Part shown: piece by piece, positions 33,788 to 46,104 of the stretch
Position numbering within the stretch: the first letter of the stretch is position 1
Layout: each line of letters begins with the position of its first letter
Assembly (NCBI RefSeq): GCF_910592395.1
Contig: NC_088319.1
Span: 1,986,001-2,050,000, forward strand
Direction: 5' to 3'
From: Lineus longissimus
Lineage: Eukaryota; Nemertea; Pilidiophora; Heteronemertea; Lineidae
Length of the DNA: 64,000 nucleotides
Program-made: the position numbers and the translations under genes
Notes under the pieces: generated by a model
What the model was told of the DNA's origin: nothing
Databases searched by the model: none
The model's input: only the letters and a program-made list of their open reading frames with translations

Positions 33788-36061
33788 TTCAATTGTTCCC
33801 TTTATATTCTTGACCCTCTTCAGCAGAAAAAGAAACAATTTCAATTTGTTCTAAACACCTCTGCTCTTTTATTTAGCGCTTTTAGTAGAACAATTGATTT
33901 TTTTCTGGGAATTTAGAATTTCATTTTGACAAGCAGTAGTTCTATCTATCTATCTATCTATGTATCACATTTATATAGCGCCCTTATCAGTCCTATATTG
34001 GGCCGTTCAAAGGCGCTTAACAAAAACAGAGTCTCTATAAGAAGTATATAGTCTTTGACAACAATAAACAATTCTAATGTTCGTAATGTTGTTGAAAAAG
34101 GTGTAGTTACTTATTCATTCAGCTACTAATTTTATTCCTCGAGGTCAGTTTGAGGAGGAAGTCATTACTTTCTTCACCTTGTTCATGCCATTCTCAGCTT
34201 AACTGTGTTTTACAACTTGCTATCATTTATAATTTGCATTAATGTATACAACCCCATGACCCAATTTGATTTGAGCAATCATAAGAACTATTTCAGTAAA
34301 GGCAAATAATGACAGTATTTTACAGATTAAATCATCTTATCACAAGTGTACGTATTTGAAATATCACAATACATATGACGGCAGTATTTTGAATAATTCG
34401 TATTTGTTCATATTGAGTACTAGCATAGTACCCGTTCTGTGGACGGGTTATTGAGGGGATTTGTTTCCTGTAATGCATGCCAATTTTGGAAGTCCCCAAT
34501 ACCACTGACGAAATTCAATGTATTGATGTATACATCTTGGCTCGGATTTCCTGGTCAAATTCGTCTTCCAAGCAATTCCAAGTTTACATATAATTAAAAC
34601 AACATTCCACATATAACCATAGATGACTTCCTACTACGAAAAACAACCTCTTCCCTCCCAATTTCGAGAACACTCCGGACAAACCTCACCACTTTCTCCT
34701 TTTATTGTATAGATTTCATGAAGCTATAAACAAATCATAGCAAACGACTTAATCATGTTTATCTCATGTGGTGCGTTAAGGGAATCAAACACGACGGTTG
34801 CAAATACCCATCCAACAGCAACGTGTCTGCATTCGTCATACAACTGAGCAGTTGTCCATATTTCCGCGCATAAATTAGGACAAGAACGTTGCCAAATGGT
34901 CAAATATCAGAATTTTCATCATTATTTAGTCACCACTTTTATTAGATGGTAGAATATTAACATCTATAAGTAAGTAAGTACTGAGTAAGTAAGTGAAATC
35001 AAATTTGAAAGGTGCTGTTTCCACTAAGAATGTAAAAGTTCAAGAGGGCCCCCCCCCCCTTCCCCACCACCTGATAGTCAATTATTTATTATCTCCGGAT
35101 CATGCCCAAACCTGGCCACAGATGTCAAGTATCTCATTAACACAATCTGCAGAGACAACTGATTTGGCAATAACCACAGACAGTGCCTTTGTCCTTAAAG
35201 GTCATATCTTTGACAGTGAAGGCACAAAGTGCAACTATGATGACTTTGTTATTTTTCTCAGCGTTCGTATTTGTCACTGTCACGTTTTCACAGGTTGATT
35301 CATAACCTTGTTGACAGTGAGCACTTATTTTACCCTTGAAGTATTGTGGTAAGATCACAGCAAAAACCACTTCACAAAGCAAATAAAAGACAGACAACCC
35401 AATTATGTATCACACCCATCAAGATATGTGCCAATGTGGACCGAAACTCCCCCATATATGATGGAGCTCAAATGGATAGTCAAAGGTTATTACATGTTTT
35501 TGTCTGTATCCTTCGTGAGGCTTAATATTCCCTAAATTTGCAATCGCAGTCTGGTGACCATATTGGGTTGAGGTTGGTCAGTTGACAGCATTGCCTTGCA
35601 AGAGAGCCCTTAAAGAGATCCAGTCGTGACTTAAGTCTGTATTAAAACTAGCTGAACATAGTAAAAATAACTAAATTAGTGATTACCTCTTATGCACTTC
35701 ATTGACTGGAGTCAGTAATGTTATGCAACGTTATACAACGTTACCCTGATGTCCAGCTCACATAAACAACTAGCAGAGGGGAACTTGAAACTGCTGATAT
35801 TTATGAACGGAAGCTTATTCCAGCCTTAGGTTTTAACTGGGCCGTTCAAAACTCCTCATTTTTATAAGCGTTGCGCTACAGGGTTCCTTTAATGCAGCAG
35901 ACCAGACTGTCTAATATCACAGTTAGAACTCGTGGCAATTTTTACACAATCTCAAGTCTGTCATGTCTGTGACACCATGTGACAGAGGTTCAATGGTCTG
36001 ACATGATCACAGGGATAAACACACTCTGCCAAAACCATGACACATATGTGTCTATCCAGAT
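33788..36061. other. 2.3-kb stretch splitting unit 3, no gene recognised
   Basis: Replaces about 33 bp of the unit. Holds a SINE-like fragment, an (AAGT)n run near 34971-34994 and a C-run near 35049. A 101-codon frame (34993-35298) has no domain. No TIR or target duplication was found at its edges. Confidence 0.6.
33945..34021 (-). mobile_element. SINE/LINE tail fragment with (TCTA)n
   Basis: On the minus strand, GTTAAGCGCCTTTGAACGGC then GGGCGCTATATAAATG, ending in (TAGA)n. The GCGCTATATAA tail is typical of SINEs and their LINE partners. Confidence 0.55.
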
Positions 36062-37260
36062 TGGTTAAGTGACCCGACTTGAATATATAAAAATCCTTTT
36101 GTCACAATAACTTTTTATCACTAATATCAGTTTTTGAAAACATGACCTGACTGGTCCGCTTTGATCTGAAGGGTGAGACATGATGATGTGATCAAACTAG
36201 GAATTTATAATTTGGTATTTCAAATCTTGATTTTCGAATATTGAATTACAATTCTGGAGTTAGCTTTCTGGGCTTTTGTATAAACGACACCTTATTGAAC
36301 CTGCTGGGGTGCCTTAGTGATGAAATATGTTAATGGCCTTTGAACGATCAGAAATGCTGGTATTAATAAGATAAAACAAACGGAAAACAAAAAATACTGA
36401 TATCAGCTCCATTTGGCCGCAATTTGTCCAATGTTTTGTCGATATTATAGGAGTTTATGGATACAGAAGTAGGTTATTTTTTTTCGTTTCACCTGGTACC
36501 AACTTGATCAAGTTTCAAGTTGTTTTGGGTCAAAATATCTTAAAGGGGAGTGTTTAGGCAAAGCTGTAAGTAGCCCAGGGATTACTGTAAGCATTGGTTC
36601 TGTACAGACAACGTTTAGTGATAATGTTAAAGGGGGACTATAGGCAGGAGCAGAGGGGCTAATTTGGTCATCTTCAGGTGACTATTAAATATACACAGTA
36701 ATGGTCCTGGGTCATGTCAGATTCAGCACTAAATATATTCCTCGTACAAGCGCGAATCATTTCTGTGAGATGTGAGAGACCTCTATCTTGCCTACCTAGC
36801 TGCTGCCTATATTGTCCCTTTAAAACCAAATCTAATATGGGTACGAGTGAATTTAGCCAAATGATTTTCTCTTGAAACTGCTATCCTTAAGTAGATTTTC
36901 CCATGTTGATGTAAAAGTTTGGGAATTCCTTTTGCTTCAAAAGTGAAATTATTAAAAATTATGAAATTATTAATGCTGGGGAAGAACACTGAGGAGTGTG
37001 CAGTGTCTTTGTTTCTTATGTCGCATTTCAACAATTTCATTGATTTATTTTGTTCAGAGAAACTTTCTGCACTTGAATTAAGATCAAACCGGTTAAGATA
37101 ATCGATTTCGCCAGCAAATGAATATAGTTCATAATGTCAGTTATAATTTGTGCACAGGAGAAAACTGCCAATACAACCTACAGATATATTGAGAGTTTTG
37201 AACCGAAACCTTGAATAAATGACCCTCTTATTCTTTTCATAGTTTTACCCCCCCCCCCCA
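36062..37260. repeat. 2.2-kb tandem unit, third copy, right part
   Basis: Matches about 28629-29745, including the TTAA MITE at 36627-36823, and ends in a C-run immediately before the cGLR exon. The gene's upstream intron therefore consists of this repeat. Confidence 0.8.
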
Positions 37261-37330
37261 GTGGTCATTTATTGCCAAATCTTTCATCAATCTTCGCCTG
37301 GGAACTTTGCAGTATATCATCATCTTGCAG

Positions 37331-40300
37331 GTTAAAACGGCATGCAGATGAAAAGAAAAGCCCAGGAGACAGTGAAGCTGGTTCCAGAAAGCGCAAACTT
37401 GAGAATAGAAACGACAAGCTTGCTTCGAACATGGAAAAAAATCAACGAGGACAGAGTGGACTTGGAGCAGACAAGCAGGAGGGTCATGACGCCAAAGTCG
37501 ATGGAACTGGAACAGGACAGGGTCACAGGAAACATAAAGCTGTGGTAACTGGAGATGGAGTTAAAATTGATTTGGAGACTGTTAATAGAGCCTTTCTTGA
37601 ATTAGCAGAGAAAGGTCGTCCAGATACTGTCAAGATATTGATAGATGCTGGGGCTGATGTTAATGCCAAGGACATTAACAATGATATACTCTTGCTTGCA
37701 TCAGCATCTCAAGGTCATTCTGATACTGTAAAGATATTGATAGATGCTGGGGCTGATGTTGATGCCAAGGACATTAACAATGTCACACCCTTGCTTGCAT
37801 CAGCATTGGGAGGTCATTCTGATACTGTCAAGATATTGATAGATGCTGGGGCAGATGTTAATGCCAAGACCACTAAGAATGACACACCCTTGCATTATTC
37901 AGCATCGGTAGGTCATTCTGATACTGTCAAGATATTGATAGATGCTGGGGCTGATGTTAATGCCAAGAACACTGACAATGACACACCCTTGTTTGCATCA
38001 GCACGGGGAGGTCATTCTGATACTGTCAAGATATTGATAGATGCTGGGGCTGATGTTAATGCCAAGAACACTGACAATGACACACCCTTGTTGGTATCAG
38101 CACGGGGAGGTCATTCTGATACTGGCAAGATATTGATAGATGCTGGGGCTGATGTTGATGCAAAGGGCACTAACAATGTGACACCCTTGTTTGCATCAGC
38201 ATTGGGAGGTCATTCTGATACTGTCAAGATATTGATAGATGCTGGGGCTGATGTTAATGCCAAGACCACTAACAATGACACACCCTTGCATAAATCAGCA
38301 TGGGGAGGTCATTCTGATACTGTCAAGATATTGATAGATGCTGGGGCTGATGTTGATGCCAAGGACATTAACAATGTCACACCCTTGTTTGCATCAGCAT
38401 CTGGAGGTCATTCTGATACTGTCAAGATATTGATAGATGCTGGGGCAGATGTTAATGCCAAGACCACTAAGAATGACACACCCTTGTATTATTCAGCATC
38501 GGTAGGTCATTCTGATACTGGCAAGATATTGATAGATGCTGGGGCTGATGTTGATGCAAAGGGCACTAACAATGTGACACCCTTGTTTGCATCAGCATTG
38601 GGAGGTCATTCTGATACTGTCAAGATATTGATAGATGCTGGGGCTGATGTTAATGCCAAGACCACTAACAATGACACACCCTTGCATAAATCAGCATGGG
38701 GAGGTCATTCTGATACTGTCAAGATATTGATAGATGCTGGGGCTGATGTTGATGCCAAGGACACTAAGAATGTCACACCCTTGTTTGCATCAGCATCTGG
38801 AGGTCATTCTGATACTGTCAAGATATTGATAGATGCTGGGGCTGATGTTAATGCCAAGAACACTAAGAATGTCACACCCTTGCTTGCATCAGCATCTGGA
38901 GGTCATTCTGATACTGTCAAGATATTGATAGATGCTGGGGCTGATGTTAATGCCAAGAACACTAAGAATGTCACACCCTTGTTTGCATCAGCATCTGGAG
39001 GTCATTCTGATACTGTCAAGATATTGATAGATGCTGGGGCTGATGTTGATGCCAAGAACACTAAGAATGTCACACCCTTGCTTGCATCAGCACTGGGAGG
39101 TCATTCTGATACTGTCAAGATATTGATAGATGCTGGGGCTGATGTTAATGCAAAGGACACTGACAATGACACACCCTTGCTTATATCAGCACGGGGAGGT
39201 CATTCTGATACTGTAAAGATATTGATAGATGCTGGGGCTGATGTTGATGCCAAGGACACTAACAATGTCACACCCTTGCTTGCATCAGCACGGGGAGGTG
39301 ATTCTGATACTGTAAAGATATTGATAGATGCTGGGGCTGATGTTGATGCCAAGAACACTTACAATGTCACACCCTTGCTTGCATCAGCACGGGGAGGTCA
39401 TTCTGATACTGTCAAGATATTGATAGATGCTGGGGCTGATGTTGATGCCAAAGACACTAACAATGTCACACCCTTGCATCAAGCAACTAGAAGAGGGGAT
39501 TTACAAGTAGTTGTGGGACTCATACTAAAGGGGGCTAATGTGAATCTTAAGAACAACCTTGGTGCGATACCTATTCATCTGGCAGTAGAAGGTAGATACA
39601 TACAAATCATAAATGAACTAATGAACAAAACTGATTTAGCTGACCCTGGTGCACTCTCGATATTACACTCTTTATTACTGGAAACCGATATTGGTATGCT
39701 GAAGATTATGTGCCGCAATTCATCAGTCCACCGTGCTTGTGGCAAATACGGGAGGACCTTACTCCATGTTGCCGGACAACTCGGCTGCCATGAACACATT
39801 CAACATTTAACAACATGTGATGGAGTCGAGGTTAATCACAAAGATCACTTTGGAAAGAGTTCACTCCACTACGCCGTAGAGATTGGGAATGAAGAGACAA
39901 TACATGAACTTCTAGAAGCTGGTTGTGATGTTCATGAATTAGACTTAGCGCAGAAGTCAGTTTTGCACCATGCTGCAATAAATGGACACTGCAATCTTAT
40001 AGGATTTTTCATTGAAAAATATAGGTTAGATCCATATCAGGCTGATGTTGATGACAGGAACTGTCTCCATTATGCTGTGATCTATCGAAATGAGGACGTA
40101 GTGGCCCTGTTGATGGAGAAATACAGTGATCCTAGGAAGGATGCAAGGGACTATCGAAACAAGACACCGACTGACTACTTGCATCAGTGTGAAGAAGGCA
40201 GTTTGACATCAAAATACCTTCGAGGCTGGACATCAGGAGTTACTGCAATTGAGCTTGGTAACACCGAAAGTGATGATCATACTGCCGGAGAATGCTCTGA

Positions 40301-41636
40301 TATTACAAATATTCCTGACTTGTGCAAAATTTCAGAACAACCATACATTGGGTCTGTAATGGCAATCACAGGACACGATAATGTAAAATTTGTCAAATAT
40401 GTTAAAGAAAAGGTGCAACAAGTTATAAAAGAGGTACTACCACAGATCACGGAAGTGAAGGTTATTGGGGTTGGAAGTTCATTTGAGGCATCAAAGCATG
40501 GCATGCCTGATGAATTTGATTTTTTGGTGAAGTTGGGACATATTTATCATGATTATGAAAATTATGATAAACATGAAGGATATCAAAATATGAAGAATTT
40601 TTTTTTCATAGATAATTCTCAGGAACCTAAGGTCATTGGGTCATATGGGATGTGGGTGTGGAGCAGACTCATGGAATATTGGAGTGATTGCGTATCAAAC
40701 AAAAAGGCCACACGAAGTGATGGTGATCGCAGCTTCTGTGTGTTATCGCCACCACAGAGACATCCTGATCGTAAAACCTGCACGACATGGATCTGGCTGT
40801 ACAGTGATGAAATGTTTACCGACTTGCCAATATCAATAGACTTGGTGCCTGCCATTGAGGTTGACATGAATAATTCTAAAATGAGTTCAGCATTGATGAT
40901 TTTTAAGAGAATAGACTGCAAACAATCAAAAAAGTACATAGTTCCTAAAATTCCATACAGGACCAGCACGGTAGCACAAAACATTAAACCTGACAAACTT
41001 AATCAGCTTGGGCGGGACTCCTACCCAACAATTGAGGTGGATTACCTCAAAGCTTTGGATAAACGGGTGAAGGCTGTCTTCATCACAGCAAAATGTGTGA
41101 GAAAGGCAGAGGTGTGTGGCTTCAAAATTAAAATCAACAAGGGTGATATGGTATGTGGCTACAAAATTAAAAACAACAATGTCAATATTAAGTCGGTCAG
41201 TGAGTTAGTAACCAGCTACAGATTGAAATCTGTATTCTTGCATCTGGTTGAACTGTTTCTGAAGTCAGACATGTCCCTCGGGAAAATGGTCCTGATGGTG
41301 TATGAACATTTAGAAAAGTGTCTCGAGAGAGATAATCTACCAATGCCCATGAATAATAATGTCAATGTGTTGGCTGGGTCCAAGCTGAGTACAGAAGACA
41401 GCCTCCAGGTGACCAGGATCATGGCAAGGTTTGTCAGGCGTCTGTACGAGAGGGATGTCTCAGCTGAACAACGGGAGAGAGACCCAAGAGAAGAGGCTCA
41501 GGGACTAATGAGACTAAGAGCAGAGTACGAGCAGGAACTGGATGAATGGACTAAGACTAAGAGGGATGGATCTTGGATTGATCTGTGCAGGAAACCAACA
41601 CTGAATCCAGTCCTGTTTCCAAAGCTTCCCAGGTAG
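37331..41636 (+). CDS. Ankyrin-repeat cGAS-like receptor (Mab-21 nucleotidyltransferase), copy 2, terminal exon
   Basis: The frame is open from 37272 (1454 codons), but a polypyrimidine-AG acceptor at 37321-37330 suggests the exon begins at 37331 and the first 19 codons are intronic; upstream exons were not found. Numbering from 37272: 21-105 a charged linker with KRHADEKK and SRKRK, a possible bipartite nuclear signal; 105-740 nineteen near-identical 33-residue ankyrin repeats (KILIDAGADV); 740-960 degenerate ankyrin repeats; about 1020-1400 a Mab-21/cGAS fold with GSS (1068-1070), Glu1081, Asp1083 and Asp1190, plus SYRLKSVFLHL; then a charged tail. All catalytic acids are present. Family knowledge: cGLRs sense a ligand and make cyclic dinucleotides for STING. 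The ligand is unknown; an ankyrin array at the N-terminus suggests protein binding. Confidence 0.92.
37620..39490 (+). repeat. 99-bp tandem repeat array encoding 19 ankyrin repeats
   Basis: Nineteen units of 99 bp, each with GATACTGTCAAGATATTGAT and GATGCTGGGGC. Variation is limited to a few codons (NTDND, TTKND, GTNNV, DTNNV; LASA, HYSA, HKSA). Units 6-8 recur as 10-12, a four-unit higher-order duplication. Confidence 0.95.
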
Positions 41637-41723
41637 TGACATTCAGTTACATCACACCAGTTTCTTTCTCGGTGTAGTTCAACCCTTTCTTCTGGAGACA
41701 TAACCATGAACCTTTCAAAGCTG

Positions 41724-41729
41724 AATAAA
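41724..41729 (+). terminator. Poly(A) signal AATAAA of cGLR copy 2
   Basis: AATAAA 88 nt after the TAG, matching copy 1. Confidence 0.6.
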
Positions 41730-42079
41730 TGATAAATGCACTTAAGTCTATATGCTTACAGCAAAAAGTTCTTATGTCTCCTCAAATGCGTGGTTCTGCA
41801 ATATATTGTGTCTATTCAAGCATTGTAGGTCTCTGGTAGCGCCTTGGGGACGGAATCAAAGCTGAGGTTCCTAATGTAACCAATGGTTAACAACCACAGG
41901 CTTCGTCATCAATGATAACTGTTATGAATTCGGTTCTCATTGACTGATTGAGTTTATTTAGCTCATGTGTAAGTAACTCAAATGAAATGGCTACGGCCGT
42001 GTGTGAGCATCGGATCAATCTTTCGCAGACAAGTTATAACCATTCTGCTAAAGAAACATACTATATATGGGTATGGGGC

Positions 42080-42305
42080 AGAAGCAGCACAGTGGAAGAG
42101 AGTCGGTCTCTGGATCGAGAGGTTGTGGGTTTGACTCCCAGCTAAGTCACTGTTTGGTTCCCCTACTGGTCGAGTTCAAGTGAGAGTCTTCTGGTTGCTC
42201 CTTGAAATCCGTGATTGATTTCTGTGGAGACCAGGTAATCATATGGTACCCCAAAAGTGCTTTGAACAGGGAAACATTGAAAAGCGCGATATAAGAACTC
42301 AACGT
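42080..42305 (+). mobile_element. tRNA-derived SINE, copy 2
   Basis: Equivalent of 2306-2530. Box B has decayed from GGTTCGACTCC to GGTTTGACTCC. Confidence 0.65.
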
Positions 42306-43969
42306 GATTATTTTATCATAGTTTATACTGGCTGATTTGCCAAATATCATTTGACTGTTGTGACCTTGAATATTTGGTCAAATCTAAGGTGCTCAGCTGA
42401 CAGATTGGGGGTGGGCCAATGAAAATGAGCCCACAGCTACATGTAAATATGGAATTGTGCAAATAGTATCAGAGCTGGTACCTATTAAATATTGCAGACA
42501 CATTTATACTATATTTACTATATCCTTTGTACATATTACAGAGAAAATCGGATGACCATAGCTCAAACACTGGGACTATAAGAGCAGTTATGGAAATCAG
42601 ACATTTTTGATAGTTCGCGCAACTATCTATTTTTTTATGTATTTTGATGTATCTTGATCATTCTCGTTTCACAATGTTACTTAATTAGCTTCCAACAATC
42701 ATTTAGCACAGCTTAGTTAAGAATAACATTTAAACAATTTTTTATAATTTGTTTTAATGAGCTTGTTTCATGTGTTATTGAGATTTTGGATCAGCCACTC
42801 AAAAACATGTTTGTGTTGGGCTATTTTTGAATTTCTGTCCCCAGGTGAATTTGTGTTGTAATACAAATGTAGTAGTTACATGTACTAGATTTCTTTGTGA
42901 ATCTAATGTTATTATCTAAATTCAGATTTTGGACTCCAGACTGGGAACAATCATAATTAGTTTTCCTCTCTGTGATGATGAATGCATATTGAATTTATGA
43001 AGTTTTTGAAGCCAAATGGCAAACTTATGCCATTTAATCTCTGTGACCTCGAACAGTAGGTCAAATGGAAAAACTTGTGTAACAATTCATGTATGAGAGG
43101 TGGATATGATGATAATACTGTCATAAATTGAAGATTTGCTGCACTTTTTATGTTTTAAGTTTTGGCCCTCTGGTGGCTAAATTAAGGGTCAGATTGAACT
43201 GAAATTAAGTGTCAAAGGTCATCTGACCGAGGGGATTATGTGTACAAAATTTGAATTTCATAGGAGGTTATCTTAATATCAAACATATCTTATCTCGGTA
43301 TCGCACATCAATTGTACTGTAGAAGAACAAAATGGAACATACCTGAGCAAACCCAAGATAAAATAACTGATAGTCGGTCATATTTATCCCAGGCAGGGGG
43401 TGCTCTGACCCGTGAACTTTACGCCAGTCCTGATAAGCCTGAAAAACAAGACATTTCAGAGTTAGGGCGCATGTCAAATATCACGAGGCTGAGAAAATGA
43501 ACACGCTTGATCTCTCTCCCAGGCCTTTCAATTACATTGACACCCTTACACCTTGTAATTTTTTAACCTTTTTTGGGGACATGTTTTTTTCACTATTAAG
43601 CCTTTGGGGACATTTTGTTGTGGCAAGCCATCGAAATTAGTCAAAAATTCAGTGGGCATTTGAAGTATGTCTCTTATTTTTTGTCGCCACATGAAAATGA
43701 CACATTTGGGTGTATAGTATCAAGCATTAATTTATGTCATTAAGGAACAGAATTAAGCATGTTGAGGCATAGAAAAGGCTTCAGGGGTCAATTACCCCTA
43801 CTATTCACGTCTCTTTTTTCATGATTGGCGAAAATTCATGAAAGAGATAAAAACTTTCATGGTTTTTAGTTTAGTGGATTATGAAATAGCTTCCAGTTTT
43901 TCAAACCAATAAGTATTTTTTCGGATTTTTGATTATTACACATCTACATATAGGTTAATCTAGGTTTTC
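42306..43969. other. Intergenic, no gene recognised
   Basis: Counterpart of 2531-4173; no gene seen. Confidence 0.6.
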
Positions 43970-44103
43970 GGCTTGACCTAGGTTGTATAGGCTTGACCTA
44001 GGTTTTCGGCTTGACCTAGGTTGTATGGGCTTGACCTAGGTTGTATAGGCTTGACCTAGGTTTTCGGCTTGACCTAGGTTGTATGGGCTTGACCTAGGTT
44101 GTA
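43970..44103. repeat. 20-bp minisatellite, about 7 units
   Basis: Two alternating unit types (GGCTTGACCTAGGTTGTAT(A/G) and the shorter GGCTTGACCTAGGTTTTC), arranged as a repeated block. Only the first type is in the copy-1 array. Confidence 0.9.
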
Positions 44104-44219
44104 TAATACTATTTCTTATTGGTCAAAATGAATTCAGGATTCTCTTTATATATTCGTTAAATGCTTTAGGTTTGAAGCACTGGGATGTTGATCAATGATA
44201 ATTCTAAAACACCTTGGTT

Positions 44220-45170
44220 ACAATGAACCACAGTTTACAGTGTATAACGCACTCAGTGCCTCATTTTGACGGCAGCAGTTATGATCAGGCAACCACGGCC
44301 TGCGTTGGTGCAAAATATGGAAGCGGTGAAAAGCAGTCAAAATCTCATTTTTTTGCGTAAATTGGTGTGTTTTATAATAGAAATGGATACCTCACTGATA
44401 GAAATGGTTGTCTCTCACCAAACACTGCTCGTGGAGAAGCGATTTTGCCCAAAATCTCATCTGCCAAATTGGTTTTGGCCAATAATTTAGGTGAGACACC
44501 ATTGGTATAAATTCCTAAACCATTTAACTTGTAAAAAAGAACTTCTCAAACTGGGACCATATTCTCATGTACTTGTCCGCCAAACTTAGTATATTTTCTA
44601 TTTCATGTTGAGTATGTTTCAACTTCAGTTCTATTGTTTGAGTATTCAGGGGCGGAGCTAGCATTTTGGTTTGGCGGGGGGGGAGCAGAAGTGTTTTTGG
44701 GTGTGAAATATGACACTGCTTGAAATTTATGGGCCAAAATCATGGTCAAAAACACATTTTGGTGACTTCATGAGGCTTTTTGCACCTCCCCCCTCGTAGC
44801 TACAAACCTGAGATAGGGCGATATGTTGGACAAGTTGTACACAGTTCATATTAGGGAGGTTGAGATCTGGGACTTATCACGGATCGAGTATGGATAAAAA
44901 CGTACAGAAAATTCGTCCTCTTTCTACCGAGTATTCTTCGTATATGTATAAGGCTCCTTGATAAGTTGAAGACACTATCAAGGCAGAAATATTTGAATGC
45001 CTTTTATGTAGAAAGAGTTTTGGCTGCAAAAACGAAAATCTAATTACTGAGTCTAAATTACCATGGTAACTCAGAGTCGTTGTAAGACCGGTAATTTGGT
45101 ATTACCACGTTCTGGTCTTGGTGGGTGGGATTGTGTATAGTCCATTCATAAATCTGTTGTCTTCGTTGTT
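44220..45170. other. R1 repeat and intergenic DNA, copy 2
   Basis: R1 member at about 44220-44440, then non-coding sequence lacking the 236-bp block of copy 1. No gene recognised. Confidence 0.5.
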
Positions 45171-45350
45171 TAGTAGAACCTCTCTATTAAGGACACCATT
45201 CGGTGTGACAAGTGTTGTCCTTAATAGAGAGGTGTCCTGATAAGAGAGCTCAAATTGAATGGAAACAATCAATTTGGGTCTAAAACTAGTGTCCTTAAGA
45301 GAGAAGTTGTATTAAATAGAGTGGTGTCTGCTTAGGGAGGTCCACTACTG
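45171..45350. mobile_element. Pogo/Tc1-like MITE, copy 2
   Basis: Counterpart of 5545-5723. Confidence 0.6.
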
Positions 45351-45782
45351 GTATTGGGTGTTATTATGCTATTTCATAAATATGCAAAATTGCAATTTCA
45401 CGAAATTGCGAAATAAAAGGTTGACAAATACTTCTGGGTTTACGGTAATGTTGGGCAATAAAATTTGATTTAAGAAAAACTGAATTCTGAAGAAATCGGT
45501 CCAGTATCTTTTGCACAGCGGATCAAAAGGACGCGAACATTTACTTCTGAATAGTATAGTAAACCATGATAAAACTTGTGTATGTTATCTAAATATTTGT
45601 ATTTCATCATCTTCTACTTGTTGTAAGACTTTGACTTTAACTTGGATGTTGTAGATCAATAATAAATTGAATTCTCTACCTGAACCTTATTTACATATTT
45701 TACAGATCTTCCTGGTCCCCCTTCATTAGAGATTTTTACGTGAATTTTCAGCCCCTTTTCATCTTCTCCTCAGGAGTGTACT

Positions 45783-46104
45783 GTGGCACGGCTTGACAAG
45801 CCAGCCACGGAGGAAGGCCTTTATGGCCTCATGTTTGGCGTGGGATCTTTGCCAGACAGGCTACAACCCGAGCACTTCCAATCAATGACTATTTCTACCC
45901 CTCGGTGGAGCAGCAACAACTCCCCAAATTGGCTACAACTGGCAAAACAGGGATCTTTGCCAGACAGGCTACAACCCGAGCACTTCCAATCATTGACCAT
46001 TTGTACCCCTCGGTGGAGCAGCAACAACTCCCCAAATTGGCTACAACTGGCAACACAGGGATCTTTGCCAGACAGGCTACCGCCAGTAACCATTTATACC
46101 CATC
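45783..46104 (+). repeat. 108-bp tandem repeat block, copy 2
   Basis: Counterpart of 6156-6477. The ATG of copy 1 is GTG here, so a shared start codon is not kept. Confidence 0.8.
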
